A DNA stretch of 64,000 bases. Origin: Sinisalibacter aestuarii (lineage in GTDB: Bacteria; Pseudomonadota; Alphaproteobacteria; Rhodobacterales; Rhodobacteraceae). Made by a program: the position numbers and the translations under genes. The notes under the pieces are model-generated. The model did not search any database, was not told the DNA's origin, and saw nothing but the letters and a program-made list of their open reading frames with translations. Below are positions 1 to 9,274 of the stretch, piece after piece. The stretch's first letter is position 1, and each line of letters starts with the position of its first letter. Location of the stretch: contig NZ_BROH01000007.1 in the NCBI RefSeq assembly GCF_027923545.1, positions 124,001 through 188,000 of the forward strand, written 5' to 3'.

Positions 1-1
1 C

Positions 2-337
2 ACCGGCGCCCAGCCTTCGACGCCGGAAGCGCCGGTCGAGAAATCCGTGCTCGGCATGGACCTGACCGAGATGACCGACGCGCTGCGCGGCGATCTCGGG
101 CTCGACGCCAACGCATCCGGGCTCGTGGTCACCGATATCGACGAAGCCAGCGAGGCCTGGGACAAGGGCCTGCGCGCCGGTGACGTGATCGAGGAAGCCG
201 GTCAGGCCCGGGTGGCGACGATCGGCGATTTCGAAGACCGTATCGCCGATGCCCGCGACGGCGGGCGGCAGTCGATCCTGCTGCTCGTGCGCCGCGAAGG
301 CGATCCGCGCTTCGTCGCGCTCTCGGTCGAGGAATAG
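2..337 (+). CDS. Do-family serine protease (DegP/HtrA type), C-terminal part
   Basis: This is the last 111 residues of a gene that enters from the left edge; frame 2 is open from the first base. The visible part has a PDZ fold signature with a glycine-rich ligand loop (SGLVVTDID, then KGLRAGDVI), as in the second PDZ domain of periplasmic Do proteases, which degrade or refold misfolded envelope proteins. The catalytic trypsin-like domain lies outside the window, so the assignment rests on PDZ2 alone; another PDZ protein such as an RseP relative is less likely, because the chain ends right after PDZ2 with no membrane segment. A strong intrinsic terminator follows. Confidence 0.75.
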   Translation, partial: TGAQPSTPEAPVEKSVLGMDLTEMTDALRGDLGLDANASGLVVTDIDEASEAWDKGLRAGDVIEEAGQARVATIGDFEDRIADARDGGRQSILLLVRREGDPRFVALSVEE

Positions 338-351
338 GCCGGAAACGACAA

Positions 352-408
352 AGCCCCGCCGGATGGCGGGGCTGGTCAGGGCCGTCCCCTCGCGGGGCGG
401 CCTTTTTT
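352..408 (+). terminator. Tandem hairpins ending in a T run, after the protease gene
   Basis: A perfect 9-bp stem (352-360 with 365-373, loop ggat) is followed by a second GC-rich stem (380-389 with 394-402, one bulged T) and six T residues at 403-408. This is a textbook Rho-independent terminator for the plus-strand protease gene, placed just before the convergent DUF1127 gene. Confidence 0.85.
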
Positions 409-415
409 CATCCGC

Positions 416-613
416 TCAGAAGCGGGTGTAGATATCGCCGCGGGTGAGGCCAATATCCGACAATTCGCGGTCGGAGAGCTTTTCCAGCGCGACGCGGGTG
501 GCGTAGCGGCTGCGGGCCTTGGCCACGCGGTGGGCCAGAGCTTCGAGCGAGCGGGTCAGGCGCGGGGCGAAAGCGAAGCCCGTGGCGCGCAGGGTGATGT
601 CGATGGCGGTCAT
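416..613 (-). CDS. DUF1127 small protein
   Basis: A 65-residue protein with the DUF1127 signature near its C terminus (LEKLSDRELSDIGLTRGDI), an Arg-rich helical motif common in alphaproteobacteria. Relatives of this size in Rhodobacter and Agrobacterium are stress-induced and influence RNA turnover and phosphate or carbon metabolism; the exact role here is unknown. The start at 613 is chosen because GAGGA lies about 8 nt upstream; a longer reading frame to 694 lacks a ribosome site and family similarity. It converges on the protease gene and shares its terminator region. No CcsR-like sRNA tail is evident downstream. Confidence 0.85.
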   Translation of the reverse strand: MTAIDITLRATGFAFAPRLTRSLEALAHRVAKARSRYATRVALEKLSDRELSDIGLTRGDIYTRF

Positions 614-768
614 TGTCCTGTCCTCAATAGGGGTGTGTTCTCCGAGCCGGCAGATAAATGCCCGCGCTCTGTGCGAGTAGAGGAGAGTTTGCATAATCCC
701 TATGCGGTTTCTGCATGACTGTCCGGCGCCGGTCCGGGAGGGGCGCAGGGGCGTTTTTTCTGGCAGAT

Positions 769-783
769 GTTCGCGTTTCGTGC
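769..783 (+). promoter_or_regulatory. Degenerate LexA-like box upstream of ruvC
   Basis: GTTC-N7-GTGC differs by one base from the alphaproteobacterial LexA consensus GTTC-N7-GTTC. It ends 36 nt before the ruvC start, where a promoter would be expected. ruvCAB is SOS-controlled in some bacteria, so the site is plausible but weak. Confidence 0.3.
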
Positions 784-819
784 TATCCGGAGCAAAACCA
801 ACAAGGGGCAGGGCAGCTC

Positions 820-1326
820 ATGCGCGTGATCGGGATCGACCCGGGGCTACGCAACCTCGGATGGGGCGTGATCGACACCGACGGTGCGCGCATCTCTCAT
901 GTGGCCAACGGCGTGGTCCACGGCGCGGGCGAGGTGCTGGCCGACCGGCTGCTTGCCTTGTTCGACGGGCTCACCGAGGTGATCGCGCGGTTTTCTCCCG
1001 ATACGGCGGCGGTGGAACAGACCTTCGTCAACCGCGATGGCGCGGGCACGCTGAAGCTTGGTCAGGCGCGCGGTGTGGCGATGCTGGTGCCGGCGCGTGC
1101 GGGGCTGACGATTGGCGAATACGCCCCGAACCAGGTGAAGAAAACGGTGGTGGGCGTCGGCCATGCCGACAAGCGCCAGATCGACCATATGGTGCGGCTG
1201 CAATTGCCGGGCGTCGAGATCGCCGGGCCGGATGCCGCCGACGCGCTGGCCATCGCGCTGACGCACGCCCATTTCGCCCGCGCCTCGGGGCGGCTTGAAG
1301 AGGCGCTGCGGCGGGCCTCGGCATGA
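820..1326 (+). CDS. ruvC: Crossover junction endodeoxyribonuclease RuvC
   Basis: RuvC is the Holliday-junction resolvase that cuts four-way junctions symmetrically after RuvAB branch migration. The 168-residue chain has the usual length and an RNase-H-like fold with the expected acidic residues: the Asp of [11 protein letters not shown] at the N terminus, the Glu of AVEQTFVN, and the C-terminal [14 protein letters not shown] helix. The start at 820 is chosen because family members begin directly with MRVIGIDPG; the frame extends upstream to 715 but that part has no similarity. It overlaps ruvA by 4 bases (ATGA), so the two are translationally coupled. Confidence 0.97.
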   Translation: MRVIGIDPGLRNLGWGVIDTDGARISHVANGVVHGAGEVLADRLLALFDGLTEVIARFSPDTAAVEQTFVNRDGAGTLKLGQARGVAMLVPARAGLTIGEYAPNQVKKTVVGVGHADKRQIDHMVRLQLPGVEIAGPDAADALAIALTHAHFARASGRLEEALRRASA

Positions 1327-1985
1327 TCGGGCGTATCGCCGGGCGGATCGAATACAAGGCCCTCGACCATGTGCTGATCGACGTGCGCGGCGTGGGCTAT
1401 GTGGTGCATTGCTCCGACCGCACGCTTGCGGGCCTGCCCGGCCCGGGTGAGGCGGTGGCGCTCTGGACCGATCTTCTGGTGCGCGAAGACCTGTTGCAGT
1501 TGTTCGGCTTCACCACCTTGGCCGAGAAGGAATGGCACCGGCTCCTGATGTCGGTGCAGGGGGTCGGCGCGAAAGCCTCGATGGCGATCCTCGGCACGCT
1601 CGGAGCCGATGGGGTGAGCCGGGCGATCGCGCTGGGCGACTGGAACGCGGTGAAGGCCGCGAAAGGGATCGGCCCGAAAACCGCGCAGCGGGTGGTGAAC
1701 GAGCTGAAAGACAAGGCGCCGGCGGTGATGGCGATGGCGGGGGCAGCCGCGCCCACCGCGCCGGAGCCGGACGATGCGCCGCTGGTGGAGCCCGACGCGC
1801 CGCGCCCGGCCGCAGCGCCAGCCAACGCCGCCGCCCAGTCGGAGGCGCTTTCGGCGCTGCAAAACCTGGGCTACGCCCCGGGCGAGGCGGCCAGCGCCGT
1901 CGCCACGGTGCTGGGCGAAACCCCCGAAGCCGACACGCCCGCCCTGATCCGCGCCGCCTTGCGGCTGCTCGCGCCGAAAGGGTAG
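1323..1985 (+). CDS. ruvA: Holliday junction branch migration protein RuvA
   Basis: RuvA binds the four-way junction as a tetramer and loads the RuvB motor. The 220-residue chain shows an N-terminal OB fold, two helix-hairpin-helix motifs ([10 protein letters not shown] and [10 protein letters not shown]) that grip DNA backbones, a Pro/Ala-rich flexible linker around residues 140-165, and a C-terminal UBA-like domain that contacts RuvB. It starts inside the ruvC stop (ATGA) and is followed 9 nt later by ruvB, so ruvCAB is one transcription unit. It is somewhat longer than the E. coli protein because of the linker. Confidence 0.97.
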   Translation: MIGRIAGRIEYKALDHVLIDVRGVGYVVHCSDRTLAGLPGPGEAVALWTDLLVREDLLQLFGFTTLAEKEWHRLLMSVQGVGAKASMAILGTLGADGVSRAIALGDWNAVKAAKGIGPKTAQRVVNELKDKAPAVMAMAGAAAPTAPEPDDAPLVEPDAPRPAAAPANAAAQSEALSALQNLGYAPGEAASAVATVLGETPEADTPALIRAALRLLAPKG

Positions 1986-1994
1986 GGAGGCGCC

Positions 1995-3020
1995 ATGCAA
2001 GAGCCCGACCCCACCCTGCGCCCCGATCCGCGCCCGGAAGACAACGACCGCGCCCTGCGGCCGCAGTATCTGGCCGATTTCATCGGTCAGGCCGAGGCGC
2101 GCGCCAATCTGCGGGTGTTCATCGAAAGCGCCCGGAGCCGGGGCGAGGCGATGGACCATGCGTTGTTTCACGGGCCGCCCGGCCTTGGCAAGACGACGTT
2201 GGCGCAGATCATGGCGCGCGAACTGGGCGTGAATTTCCGTATGACCTCCGGCCCGGTGCTGGCCAAGGCGGGCGACCTTGCCGCGATCCTCACCAATCTC
2301 GAAAAGAACGACGTGCTGTTCATTGACGAGATCCACCGCATGAACCCGGTGGTGGAAGAGGTGCTCTACCCGGCGATGGAGGATTTCGAGCTCGATCTGG
2401 TGATCGGCGAGGGCCCCGCCGCGCGCACCGTGCGGATCGAGTTGCAGCCCTTCACGCTGGTCGGCGCCACCACAAGGCTCGGCCTGCTCACCACGCCCTT
2501 GCGCGACCGGTTCGGCATCCCGACCCGGCTGCAATTCTACACCGAGGACGAATTGCATGAGATCGTCACCCGCAATGCGGTGAAGCTCGGCGCGCCCGCC
2601 GACACCAATGGCGCGCGCGAGATCGCCAAACGCGCGCGCGGCACGCCCCGGATCGCCGGGCGGCTGCTCCGGCGCGTGCTCGATTTCGCCGTGGTCGAGG
2701 GCGACGGCACCATCACCCGCGAATTGGCCGACATGGCGCTTACCCGGCTCGGGGTGGATCATCTGGGCCTCGACGGGGCCGACCGGCGCTACATCACGCT
2801 GATGGCGGAGCATTATCAGGGTGGCCCGGTCGGGATCGAAACGCTGGCCGCGGCGCTGTCGGAAAGCCGCGACGCGCTGGAAGAGGTGATCGAGCCTTAC
2901 CTGCTTCAGCAGGGGCTGATCCAGCGTACCCCGCGCGGGCGGATGCTGGGCCAGCGGGCCTGGACGCATCTTGGCCTCACGCCCCCGAAACCGCCGGGCC
3001 AGACCGATCTGTTCGACTGA
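1995..3020 (+). CDS. ruvB: Holliday junction branch migration DNA helicase RuvB
   Basis: RuvB is the hexameric AAA+ ATPase that drives branch migration at RuvA-bound junctions. The 341-residue chain has Walker [10 protein letters not shown], Walker B LFIDEIHR, the sensor-1 segment GATTRLGLL, an arginine finger region PLRDRFG, and a C-terminal winged helix ending with RTPRGRMLG. Length and motif order are standard. Ten bases after its stop begins a small secreted protein gene that may share the transcript. Confidence 0.97.
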   Translation: MQEPDPTLRPDPRPEDNDRALRPQYLADFIGQAEARANLRVFIESARSRGEAMDHALFHGPPGLGKTTLAQIMARELGVNFRMTSGPVLAKAGDLAAILTNLEKNDVLFIDEIHRMNPVVEEVLYPAMEDFELDLVIGEGPAARTVRIELQPFTLVGATTRLGLLTTPLRDRFGIPTRLQFYTEDELHEIVTRNAVKLGAPADTNGAREIAKRARGTPRIAGRLLRRVLDFAVVEGDGTITRELADMALTRLGVDHLGLDGADRRYITLMAEHYQGGPVGIETLAAALSESRDALEEVIEPYLLQQGLIQRTPRGRMLGQRAWTHLGLTPPKPPGQTDLFD

Positions 3021-3030
3021 GGAGAGCCAG

Positions 3031-3816
3031 ATGCGCCGCCTGTTGCTTGCCCTTTTCCTGCTGATCGCCGGCCCTGCCTGGGGTTTCGAGACGAAGCTGG
3101 GGACATTGGAAATCGTCGAGGCTGGGGACGGGATGATGGCGATGCGCTCGGGCGCTGAGCTGATCGAGCTGCCCACCGCGCCCTATCTCGCCTTCTTCGA
3201 AGAGCAGATCGGCGATTGGGTGCTGATCATCCTGTCGGAAGGCGGCAATGCCTGCAACGGGCATTACACATGGTTTCACGCCGTGCCGGGCGACATGCGC
3301 TTTTCGCCCGTCTTCGGCACCTGCGCCCCGGCGACCGGGATCGCGGCGCGGCCCGATGGCGCGCTGGCGGTGACGATGGTGCGCATCGAACCGGGCGCCC
3401 CGCCGGTCACCTATCTGTGGGACGGGGCGGTGTTGCGCGAGGAAGACGCGCCGCGCCCGGCCTCGGGCATGGCAGAGGGCGACGGGCCGGACTTCTGGAT
3501 CGGGCGCTATCCGTTCGAACTGATCGCCGCCGCCGATTATCAGGACAGGCTCGCCGCGATCATGGGCGCGGCGGCGCTGGTCGAGGCCGACCGGCTGATC
3601 GACCTCTCGTCGCCCTTCGCGGTGGAGGGGGGCTGGATCGTCGGCGCCGGCTGCGTCAAATGGGCCTGCAACAGCGAGCGCGGCGTGGTCGCCGTGTCGC
3701 GTGCCGACGGGCGGGTGATCGTCGCCCTGACCACGCCGGAGGATGGCCCGCGCCTGTATGGCGATCCGGGCGGGCCGCTGCCGCCGGCCATCGTCGCGCT
3801 GCTTGCCGGGCCGTAG
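3031..3816 (+). CDS. Secreted protein of unknown function
   Basis: I do not recognise this family. The 261-residue product starts with a clear signal peptide (MRRLLLALFLLIAGPAWG, likely cut after Gly/Ala), so it is probably periplasmic or outer-membrane associated. Visible features are Cys residues at NACNGHYTW, FGTCAP, GAGCVKWACN, which could form two disulfides in the periplasm. The start has GGAGAG 6-10 nt upstream and the gene follows ruvB by 10 nt. The mature part has mixed beta-strand character with no transmembrane segment. Position between ruvB and the Tol-Pal genes may hint at an envelope role, but that is only context. Confidence 0.75.
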   Translation: MRRLLLALFLLIAGPAWGFETKLGTLEIVEAGDGMMAMRSGAELIELPTAPYLAFFEEQIGDWVLIILSEGGNACNGHYTWFHAVPGDMRFSPVFGTCAPATGIAARPDGALAVTMVRIEPGAPPVTYLWDGAVLREEDAPRPASGMAEGDGPDFWIGRYPFELIAAADYQDRLAAIMGAAALVEADRLIDLSSPFAVEGGWIVGAGCVKWACNSERGVVAVSRADGRVIVALTTPEDGPRLYGDPGGPLPPAIVALLAGP

Positions 3817-3851
3817 AGCCGGTTGCGGGTGCGGGGGCAAGCTTTTATGCC

Positions 3852-3881
3852 TGCGGCGCGAGTATTTTTGCAAGGATGAAG
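3852..3881 (+). repeat. Dispersed intergenic repeat, degenerate copy A
   Basis: The block gcgcgagtatttttgcaagg followed by atgaag matches the right half of the composite repeat seen at five other places in this window. The GC hairpin that normally precedes it is eroded here. The repeat supplies the AAGGAG ribosome site of the following gene. Confidence 0.6.
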
Positions 3882-3890
3882 GAGCGCGCG

Positions 3891-4511
3891 ATGGTGCCGG
3901 ACGAGGTGCAGGGCCTGTTCATGCGCGGGGCGGATTATGCCTTCGCGCGTTGGGGGCGGCCGATCGTGCCGGTGGTGTTCGGCGTCGGGGATGAGACGCT
4001 GGCCACGATCAAGGGGGCGATCGAGGCGGTGGTGGCGCTGGCCGGTCACAAGATGGCCGAGACCGACCCGGAACTGGGCGCCAACCTGATGCTGTTTTTC
4101 CTGCGCGACTGGGCCGAACTTCTGGATGTGCCCAATCTCGGCGAGATGATCCCCGATCTCGCCGCCACCGTGGCGCGGCTTGAGGCGGCGGGGGCGGCGC
4201 AATACCGCGCCTTTCGCTTCGACGAGGCCGGCGCGATCCGGGCCGCCTTCGTGTTCGTGCGGATGGCGGGCGGGATGGAAAAGCTCTCGGCCGAGACCGT
4301 CGCGCTCACCCAGGCGGTGCAGGCACTGCTGACATGGGGCGAGGCGGCCTTCGCCGAGACCTCGCCGCTGGCGCTCCACCCCGGGACCGGCGCGGTCATC
4401 CTGCGGCCCGAGATCGCCGCCGTGATCCGCGCCGCCTATGACCCGGTGATGCCGGCGGCGGCCAGCGACCCGAGCCATGCCCTGCGGCTTTACGCGCGGA
4501 TGCAGCGATGA
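3891..4511 (+). CDS. Unrecognised helical protein upstream of thpR
   Basis: A 206-residue soluble protein, no signal peptide or membrane span, rich in Ala and predicted helical. I know no domain in it. The start at 3891 (MVPDEVQG) is preferred over an ATG at 3876 because AAGGAG at 3879-3884 is ideally spaced from 3891. Its stop overlaps the thpR start by 4 bases (ATGA), which implies translational coupling and possibly a shared RNA-related task, though that is inference. Codon use and GC match the neighbours, so it looks native. Confidence 0.7.
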   Translation: MVPDEVQGLFMRGADYAFARWGRPIVPVVFGVGDETLATIKGAIEAVVALAGHKMAETDPELGANLMLFFLRDWAELLDVPNLGEMIPDLAATVARLEAAGAAQYRAFRFDEAGAIRAAFVFVRMAGGMEKLSAETVALTQAVQALLTWGEAAFAETSPLALHPGTGAVILRPEIAAVIRAAYDPVMPAAASDPSHALRLYARMQR

Positions 4512-5050
4512 GGGCGTTCCTCGCCCTCGATCTGCCCGAGGCGGCGCTGGCGCCGATTGCGCGGCTGCAGGCGGGGCTTGTCGTGGGCAAGCCGGTGCCC
4601 GAGGACAACCTGCACCTTACCCTCGCCTTTCTGGGCGATATCAATGACATGCAGGCAGCCGAGATCGCCGGGGCGCTGTCGGTGCTGCATCTGCCGCCTT
4701 TGGAGCTGACGCTGACGGGGCTCGATCTGTTCGGTGGGCGGCGGCCTTCGGTGCTGTTCGTCAGGGCGCAGGCGGCGGGGCTGGAGGCGCTGCACGACAA
4801 GGCGGCGCGGCTGGCGCGTGAGGCGGGTGTGACGCTGCCGCGCGAGCGCTTTCGCCCGCATGTGACCATCGCGCGCTTTGCCCGCGAGATGACGGCGAAG
4901 GATCAGCAGAAGCTGGGTGAATTCCTGGCCCTCAACGCCACTTTCGCCTTGCCGCCGCTGCCGGTGGCAACGCTCACCCTCTACCGCTCGCATCTGCGCC
5001 ATGAGGGCGCGATACACGAAGCTCTGGCCGAGGCCACGCTGGGGCGATAG
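4508..5050 (+). CDS. thpR: RNA 2',3'-cyclic phosphodiesterase (2'-5' RNA ligase family)
   Basis: This 180-residue protein belongs to the 2H phosphoesterase superfamily and is expected to hydrolyse 2',3'-cyclic phosphate ends of RNA, or to join tRNA halves with a 2'-5' bond. The two diagnostic HxTx motifs are present: HLTLAFLG near residue 36 and HVTIARF near residue 118, giving the paired catalytic His. It overlaps the preceding gene by 4 bases and is followed 9 nt later by ybgC, so all three are probably co-transcribed. Confidence 0.93.
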   Translation: MRAFLALDLPEAALAPIARLQAGLVVGKPVPEDNLHLTLAFLGDINDMQAAEIAGALSVLHLPPLELTLTGLDLFGGRRPSVLFVRAQAAGLEALHDKAARLAREAGVTLPRERFRPHVTIARFAREMTAKDQQKLGEFLALNATFALPPLPVATLTLYRSHLRHEGAIHEALAEATLGR

Positions 5051-5059
5051 GAAGGCCGC

Positions 5060-5449
5060 ATGACCCATCGTTTCCCCCTCCGCGTCTATTATGAAGACAC
5101 CGATCTTGCCGGGATCGTCTATTACGCCAATTATCTCAAATTCATCGAGCGCGCCCGCACCGAGTTCGTCCGCGAGCGCGGGGTGGATCAGCGTGCGCTG
5201 AAGGAGGCCGAGGGGATCATCTTCGCCGTGCGCCATATCGAGGCCGATTACCTCGCTCCGGCGAAGTTCGACGATGAGCTGGTCGTCGAGACCAGCGTCG
5301 AGCCCAGTGCCGGGGCGCGGATCGTGATGCGCCAGAACGTTCTGCGCGACGGCAAGGTGCTGTTTTCGGCGGTGGTGACGATCGTGCCGGTCAGCGAGGC
5401 GGGGCAGGTGGCCCGGCTACCGGCGAATATCCGCCTGTCGCTGCACTGA
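5060..5449 (+). CDS. ybgC: Tol-Pal-associated acyl-CoA thioesterase YbgC
   Basis: YbgC is a cytoplasmic hot-dog-fold thioesterase acting on acyl-CoA or acyl-ACP, usually the first gene of tol-pal operons. The 129-residue product carries the hallmark segment YYEDTDLAGIVYYANYL, with the catalytic Asp in EDTD, and ERARTEF just after it. It precedes tolQ by 120 nt, in which a separate promoter may lie. Its job in envelope maintenance is unclear; in enterobacteria it interacts with phospholipid synthesis enzymes. Confidence 0.95.
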   Translation: MTHRFPLRVYYEDTDLAGIVYYANYLKFIERARTEFVRERGVDQRALKEAEGIIFAVRHIEADYLAPAKFDDELVVETSVEPSAGARIVMRQNVLRDGKVLFSAVVTIVPVSEAGQVARLPANIRLSLH

Positions 5450-5482
5450 AACGCCCCTTTCACCGCCCATGACGCGGTTTCG

Positions 5483-5512
5483 TTGGCTTTCCCCGTTGTT
5501 TTGCGCTATTTC
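5483..5512 (+). promoter_or_regulatory. Possible sigma-70-type promoter before tolQ
   Basis: TTGGCT at 5483-5488 and TATTTC at 5507-5512 are 18 bp apart, roughly 58 bp before the tolQ start. The match to consensus is partial, so this is a weak candidate for a tolQRAB promoter inside the ybgC-tolQ gap. Confidence 0.3.
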
Positions 5513-5569
5513 TCGGGCAAATAGCCGTCCGAAAGAGATGGCATCCACGAGGCAGGCAGAACGGGACCA

Positions 5570-6265
5570 ATGGAAACCGAAATTCTCGCATCGGCGCAGG
5601 AGATCGACTTCTCCTTTTTCGCGCTTTTTCTTCGCGCCACGCTGATCGTCAAGCTGGTGATGCTGTTGCTGTTGGCGGCATCGTTTTACTCCTGGGCGAT
5701 CATCGTGACCAAATTCATCCAGTATCGCAAGGCGCGCGCCGAGGCGGCGGTGTTTGACCAGTCGTTCTGGTCGGGCAACCCGCTCGACGAATTGTTCGAC
5801 GATGTCGGGCCAAGCCCGGACAGTCCGTCGGAGAAGGTCTTTGCCGCCGGGATGCTGGAATGGCGCCGCTCGCACAAGGCCGATGGCGGGCTGATCGGCG
5901 GCGCGCAAAGCCGGATCGACCGGTCGATGGACGTGGCCATCGCCAAGGAGGCGGAGGGGCTGAACAAGGGCCTGTCGTTCCTGGCCACGGTGGCCTCGTC
6001 GGCGCCCTTCATCGGCCTTTTCGGTACGGTCTGGGGCATCATGCACAGCTTCATCGAGATCGCCCAGCAGCAGAACACCAACCTCGCGGTGGTGGCCCCC
6101 GGCATCGCCGAGGCGCTGTTTGCCACCGGGCTGGGCCTGCTCGCGGCCATTCCGGCGCTGATCTTCTACAACAAGCTGACCGCCGACAGCGACGGGATCG
6201 TCGCGGGCTGGGAAGCCTTCGCCGACGAATTCGCCACCATCCTCAGCCGCCAGTTGGACAGCTGA
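5570..6265 (+). CDS. tolQ: Protein TolQ
   Basis: TolQ forms with TolR the inner-membrane proton channel that energises the Tol-Pal system during cell constriction. The 231-residue chain has three membrane segments: about residues 15-38, 134-162 and 172-200, with a cytoplasmic loop between the first two as in ExbB/MotA relatives. The conserved Thr/Ala-rich stretch around APFIGLFGTVWGIM and the third segment ATGLGLLAAIPA match the family. tolR begins one base after its stop. Confidence 0.96.
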   Translation: METEILASAQEIDFSFFALFLRATLIVKLVMLLLLAASFYSWAIIVTKFIQYRKARAEAAVFDQSFWSGNPLDELFDDVGPSPDSPSEKVFAAGMLEWRRSHKADGGLIGGAQSRIDRSMDVAIAKEAEGLNKGLSFLATVASSAPFIGLFGTVWGIMHSFIEIAQQQNTNLAVVAPGIAEALFATGLGLLAAIPALIFYNKLTADSDGIVAGWEAFADEFATILSRQLDS

Positions 6266-6266
6266 T

Positions 6267-6734
6267 ATGGGCGCGAATGTAGCAACCGCAAAACCCCGCG
6301 CCCGGCGCGGGCGGCGGCGCGGCAAGCACCGCGCGATGATGGCCGAGATCAACATCACGCCGATGGTCGACGTGATGCTGGTGCTGCTCATCATCTTCAT
6401 GGTCGCAGCCCCCCTGATGACCGTGGGCGTGCCGGTGGAACTGCCGAAGACGGCGGCCACGGCCCTGCCGGCGGTGGAGGAGGAGCCGCTCACCGTGTCG
6501 ATCACCGCCGAGGGCGCGATCACCCTGATGAAAACCGAGATCACCGCCGACGAGCTGATCCCGAAGCTGCGCGCGATCGCGGCCGAACGGTCGGACAACA
6601 AGGTATTCCTGCGCGCCGATGGCCGCGTGCCCTATGAGATCGTGGCCCAGGTGATGGGCGCGCTCAATTCCGGCGGCTTCAACAATATCGGCCTGGTGAC
6701 CGATACCGGCGGGCCGGATATGGGCGGGCAATAG
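6267..6734 (+). CDS. tolR: Protein TolR
   Basis: TolR is the single-span partner of TolQ (ExbD family). The 155-residue product has an Arg/Lys-rich cytoplasmic N terminus, a membrane helix at about residues 34-53 and a periplasmic domain. The key proton-relay Asp lies in the helix at residue 35, in the motif [15 protein letters not shown]. It is packed tightly between tolQ (1-nt gap) and tolA (10-nt gap). Confidence 0.96.
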   Translation: MGANVATAKPRARRGRRRGKHRAMMAEINITPMVDVMLVLLIIFMVAAPLMTVGVPVELPKTAATALPAVEEEPLTVSITAEGAITLMKTEITADELIPKLRAIAAERSDNKVFLRADGRVPYEIVAQVMGALNSGGFNNIGLVTDTGGPDMGGQ

Positions 6735-6744
6735 ACCTGTTGCG

Positions 6745-7833
6745 ATGAAAACCGGCTACATCATATCCGGCGTTGCGCACGGGGCGCTTATGCTTTGGCT
6801 CCTGTTCGGGGGGCTGATCACGCGCCATCGTGACGAGCCGCTTCTGGCGGTGGCCGAGGTGTCGATCGTCACCGGGGCGGAATTCGCCGCGATGACCGCG
6901 CCGCAGGAGGCGGTGGCCGCCGCGCCGGATGCGTCGCCGACGCCGCCCGCGCGCCCGGCGCCCGAGCCGGAACCCGAGCCTGAGCCGGCCCCGGAGCCTG
7001 AGCCTGAGCCCGAGCCTCAACCGGAACCGGACCCCGTGCCGGTGCCCGAACCGCCCGCGCCTGAGCCCGAGCCGGAACCCGAACCCGAACCTGAGCCTGA
7101 GCCGCAACCGGAACCTGAGCCGGTGACGCCGCCTGAGGCCGACCGGGTGACCGATGAGGTTGTGGAAGCGCCCGAGGAACCGCTGCCGGTGGGGCCGGAG
7201 CTGGTCGAGGATACCACGCCCGACGAGGCCGCGCCGGAGGAAACCCCGGTCGAGGAATTGCCCGCGCAGGCGCCCGAGGAATCGACGACCGAGATCGTCA
7301 CCGAGGCGGAGCAGCCTGAACTGGCGCCCACCGCCTCGATCCGCCCGCGCACCCGGCCCACGCCGCCCGCGCCCACCCCGACGCCGCCTGCCGAGACCGC
7401 CGCCGCCGACCCCACCCCCGCGCCGAGCCGCGATGACGCGATCGACAGCGCGGTGGACGATGCGCTGGCGGATGTTCTGGGCGAGGCCGCCAGCGGCAGC
7501 CCGGCGCCCTCCGGCCCGCCGCTGACGCGCGGCGAGCAGGACGGGCTGCGCGTGGCGGTGCAGCAATGCTGGAACGTCGGCAGCCTGTCGAGCGATGCGC
7601 TGCGCACCACGGTGGTGGTGCTGGTGACGATGGCGCGCGACGGCACGCCAGAGGGGATCGAGATGGTCTCGTCGAGCGGGGGCGATTCCACCGCAGCCGC
7701 CAGCGCCTACGAGGCGGCCCGGCGCGCGGTGATCCGCTGCGGCGCGCGCGGCTTCCCGCTGCCCGCCGAGAAATACGACCAATGGCGCGAGATCGAGATG
7801 ACCTTCGATCCGAGCAATATGAGGATCCGGTGA
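6745..7833 (+). CDS. tolA: Cell envelope protein TolA, proline/glutamate-rich type
   Basis: TolA bridges the inner-membrane TolQR motor to TolB and Pal at the outer membrane. The 362-residue product has one N-terminal membrane helix (about residues 5-25), a long central region and a C-terminal TonB/TolA-like domain from about residue 255. The central region is dominated by Pro-Glu dipeptide repeats (about residues 70-135) where enterobacterial TolA has an Ala/Lys-rich three-helix rod; an extended, negatively charged spacer of this kind is common in Rhodobacteraceae. Cys at about 275 and 332 may pair. The repeat also creates long spurious open frames on other frames. Confidence 0.9.
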   Translation: MKTGYIISGVAHGALMLWLLFGGLITRHRDEPLLAVAEVSIVTGAEFAAMTAPQEAVAAAPDASPTPPARPAPEPEPEPEPAPEPEPEPEPQPEPDPVPVPEPPAPEPEPEPEPEPEPEPQPEPEPVTPPEADRVTDEVVEAPEEPLPVGPELVEDTTPDEAAPEETPVEELPAQAPEESTTEIVTEAEQPELAPTASIRPRTRPTPPAPTPTPPAETAAADPTPAPSRDDAIDSAVDDALADVLGEAASGSPAPSGPPLTRGEQDGLRVAVQQCWNVGSLSSDALRTTVVVLVTMARDGTPEGIEMVSSSGGDSTAAASAYEAARRAVIRCGARGFPLPAEKYDQWREIEMTFDPSNMRIR

Positions 7834-7939
7834 TGACGCGCGCTCTGTGCACGGCGGCCAGTCGCCGATATCCCCCGTGTGCCGCAGCTTGCCTGTGGCA
7901 TAAACAACAAAAGCCGTCTAATCCAAGGACCGAGAGGGC

Positions 7940-9274
7940 ATGATGATTTTCATTCGTTTCCTGACGCTGGCGCTCACCGTGCTGAGCTTTGCCCAGATCG
8001 CGGCGCCAACGGCGCTGCGGGCAGAACCGTTGCGGATCGTGATCGACGAAGGCGTGATCGAGCCCTTGCCCTTCGCCATTCCGGGCTTCGTCTCGCCCGG
8101 CGGCGAAAGCGCGCAATATGCCGCCGAGATCACCCGGGTGATCGCCGCCGACCTTGCAGGCACCGGGCTGTTTCGCGAAATCCCGTCTTCGGCCTATATT
8201 TCCGGGGTGACCAGCTTCGATGCGCCCGTCGCCTATGCCGACTGGAAGGCGATCAACGCCCAGGCGCTGGTGACCGGCGCGGTGGATGTATCGGGCGGCA
8301 ATCTCAGCGTGAAATTCCGCCTCTACGATGTGTTTTCCGATGCGCCGCTGGGCGAGGGGCTGCAATTCACCGGCACGGTCGCCGGCTGGCGGCGGATCGC
8401 CCACAAGGTGGCCGATGTGGTCTATTCCCGGATCACCGGCGAAGGCGGCTATTTCGACAGCCGGGTGGTCTTCGTCAGCGAGCAGGGACCGAAGGACGCC
8501 CGTCTGAAACGGCTGGCGATCATGGATTACGATGGCGCCAACGTCCAATACCTCACCGATAGCGGCGCGCTGGTGCTCGCTCCGCGCTTTTCGCCGGCGG
8601 GTGACCGGGTGCTCTATACCTCCTATGAAAGCGGCAGCCCGCAGATTTATCTGCTCGACGTTGCTTCGGTGGGCAAGGTGGCGCTCGGCACCCAGGGCGC
8701 GAACATGACCTTCGCGCCGCGCTTCTCGCCCGACGGCCAGTCGGTCGTGTTCTCGCTGGAGCAGGGCGGCAATACCGACATTTACGCCATGAGCCTCAAT
8801 GGCGGCAACCTGCGCCGGCTGACGCAAGACCCCTCGATCGAAACCGCGCCCTCGTTCAGCCCCGATGGCAGCCGGATCGTTTTCGAAAGCGACAGGTCGG
8901 GCACCCAGCAGCTCTACGTCATGTCCGCCTCGGGCGGCGAGGCGACGCGGATCAGTTTCGGCCCCGGCCGCTACGGCACCCCGGTCTGGAGCCCGCGCGG
9001 CGATCTGATTGCCTTCACCAAGCAAAACCAGGGCCGCTTCCATATCGGTGTGATGCGTACCGATGGCAGTGAGGAGCGGTTGCTGACCGCCTCCTTCCTC
9101 GACGAGGGGCCGTCGTGGTCGCCCAACGGGCGGGTCATCATGTTTTCGCGTGAGAGCCAGGGGGCCGAGGGCGCCTCGGCGCTCTACTCGGTGGATATTT
9201 CGGGGCGCAACCTGCGCCGCGTCACCACGCCGAGCGCGGCCTCTGACCCGGCCTGGGGGCCGCTGCAGAATTGA
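7940..9274 (+). CDS. tolB: Tol-Pal system beta-propeller protein TolB
   Basis: TolB is the periplasmic protein that binds Pal and TolA. The 444-residue precursor begins with a signal peptide ending near ALRA, followed by the N-terminal TolB domain ([17 protein letters not shown]) and a beta propeller whose repeats show the pattern FSPDGxxVVF / DIYxMxxxGG (for example around residues 255, 300, 340 and 385). Two adjacent ATG codons exist at 7940 and 7943; either could be used. The gap of about 100 nt from tolA is unusual only mildly. Confidence 0.96.
   Translation: MMIFIRFLTLALTVLSFAQIAAPTALRAEPLRIVIDEGVIEPLPFAIPGFVSPGGESAQYAAEITRVIAADLAGTGLFREIPSSAYISGVTSFDAPVAYADWKAINAQALVTGAVDVSGGNLSVKFRLYDVFSDAPLGEGLQFTGTVAGWRRIAHKVADVVYSRITGEGGYFDSRVVFVSEQGPKDARLKRLAIMDYDGANVQYLTDSGALVLAPRFSPAGDRVLYTSYESGSPQIYLLDVASVGKVALGTQGANMTFAPRFSPDGQSVVFSLEQGGNTDIYAMSLNGGNLRRLTQDPSIETAPSFSPDGSRIVFESDRSGTQQLYVMSASGGEATRISFGPGRYGTPVWSPRGDLIAFTKQNQGRFHIGVMRTDGSEERLLTASFLDEGPSWSPNGRVIMFSRESQGAEGASALYSVDISGRNLRRVTTPSAASDPAWGPLQN

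Noticed and set aside
1062-3176. Very long open frame on the minus strand opposite ruvCAB
   Set aside because: It is the GC-rich antisense shadow of well-identified genes, with Arg/His/Gly/Ala-biased composition and no family match. The same holds for many other long antisense frames in the window.
6929-7700. Several open frames within tolA on other frames
   Set aside because: They arise from the repetitive Pro-Glu codons and show low-complexity Arg/Pro/Ser/Gly strings only.
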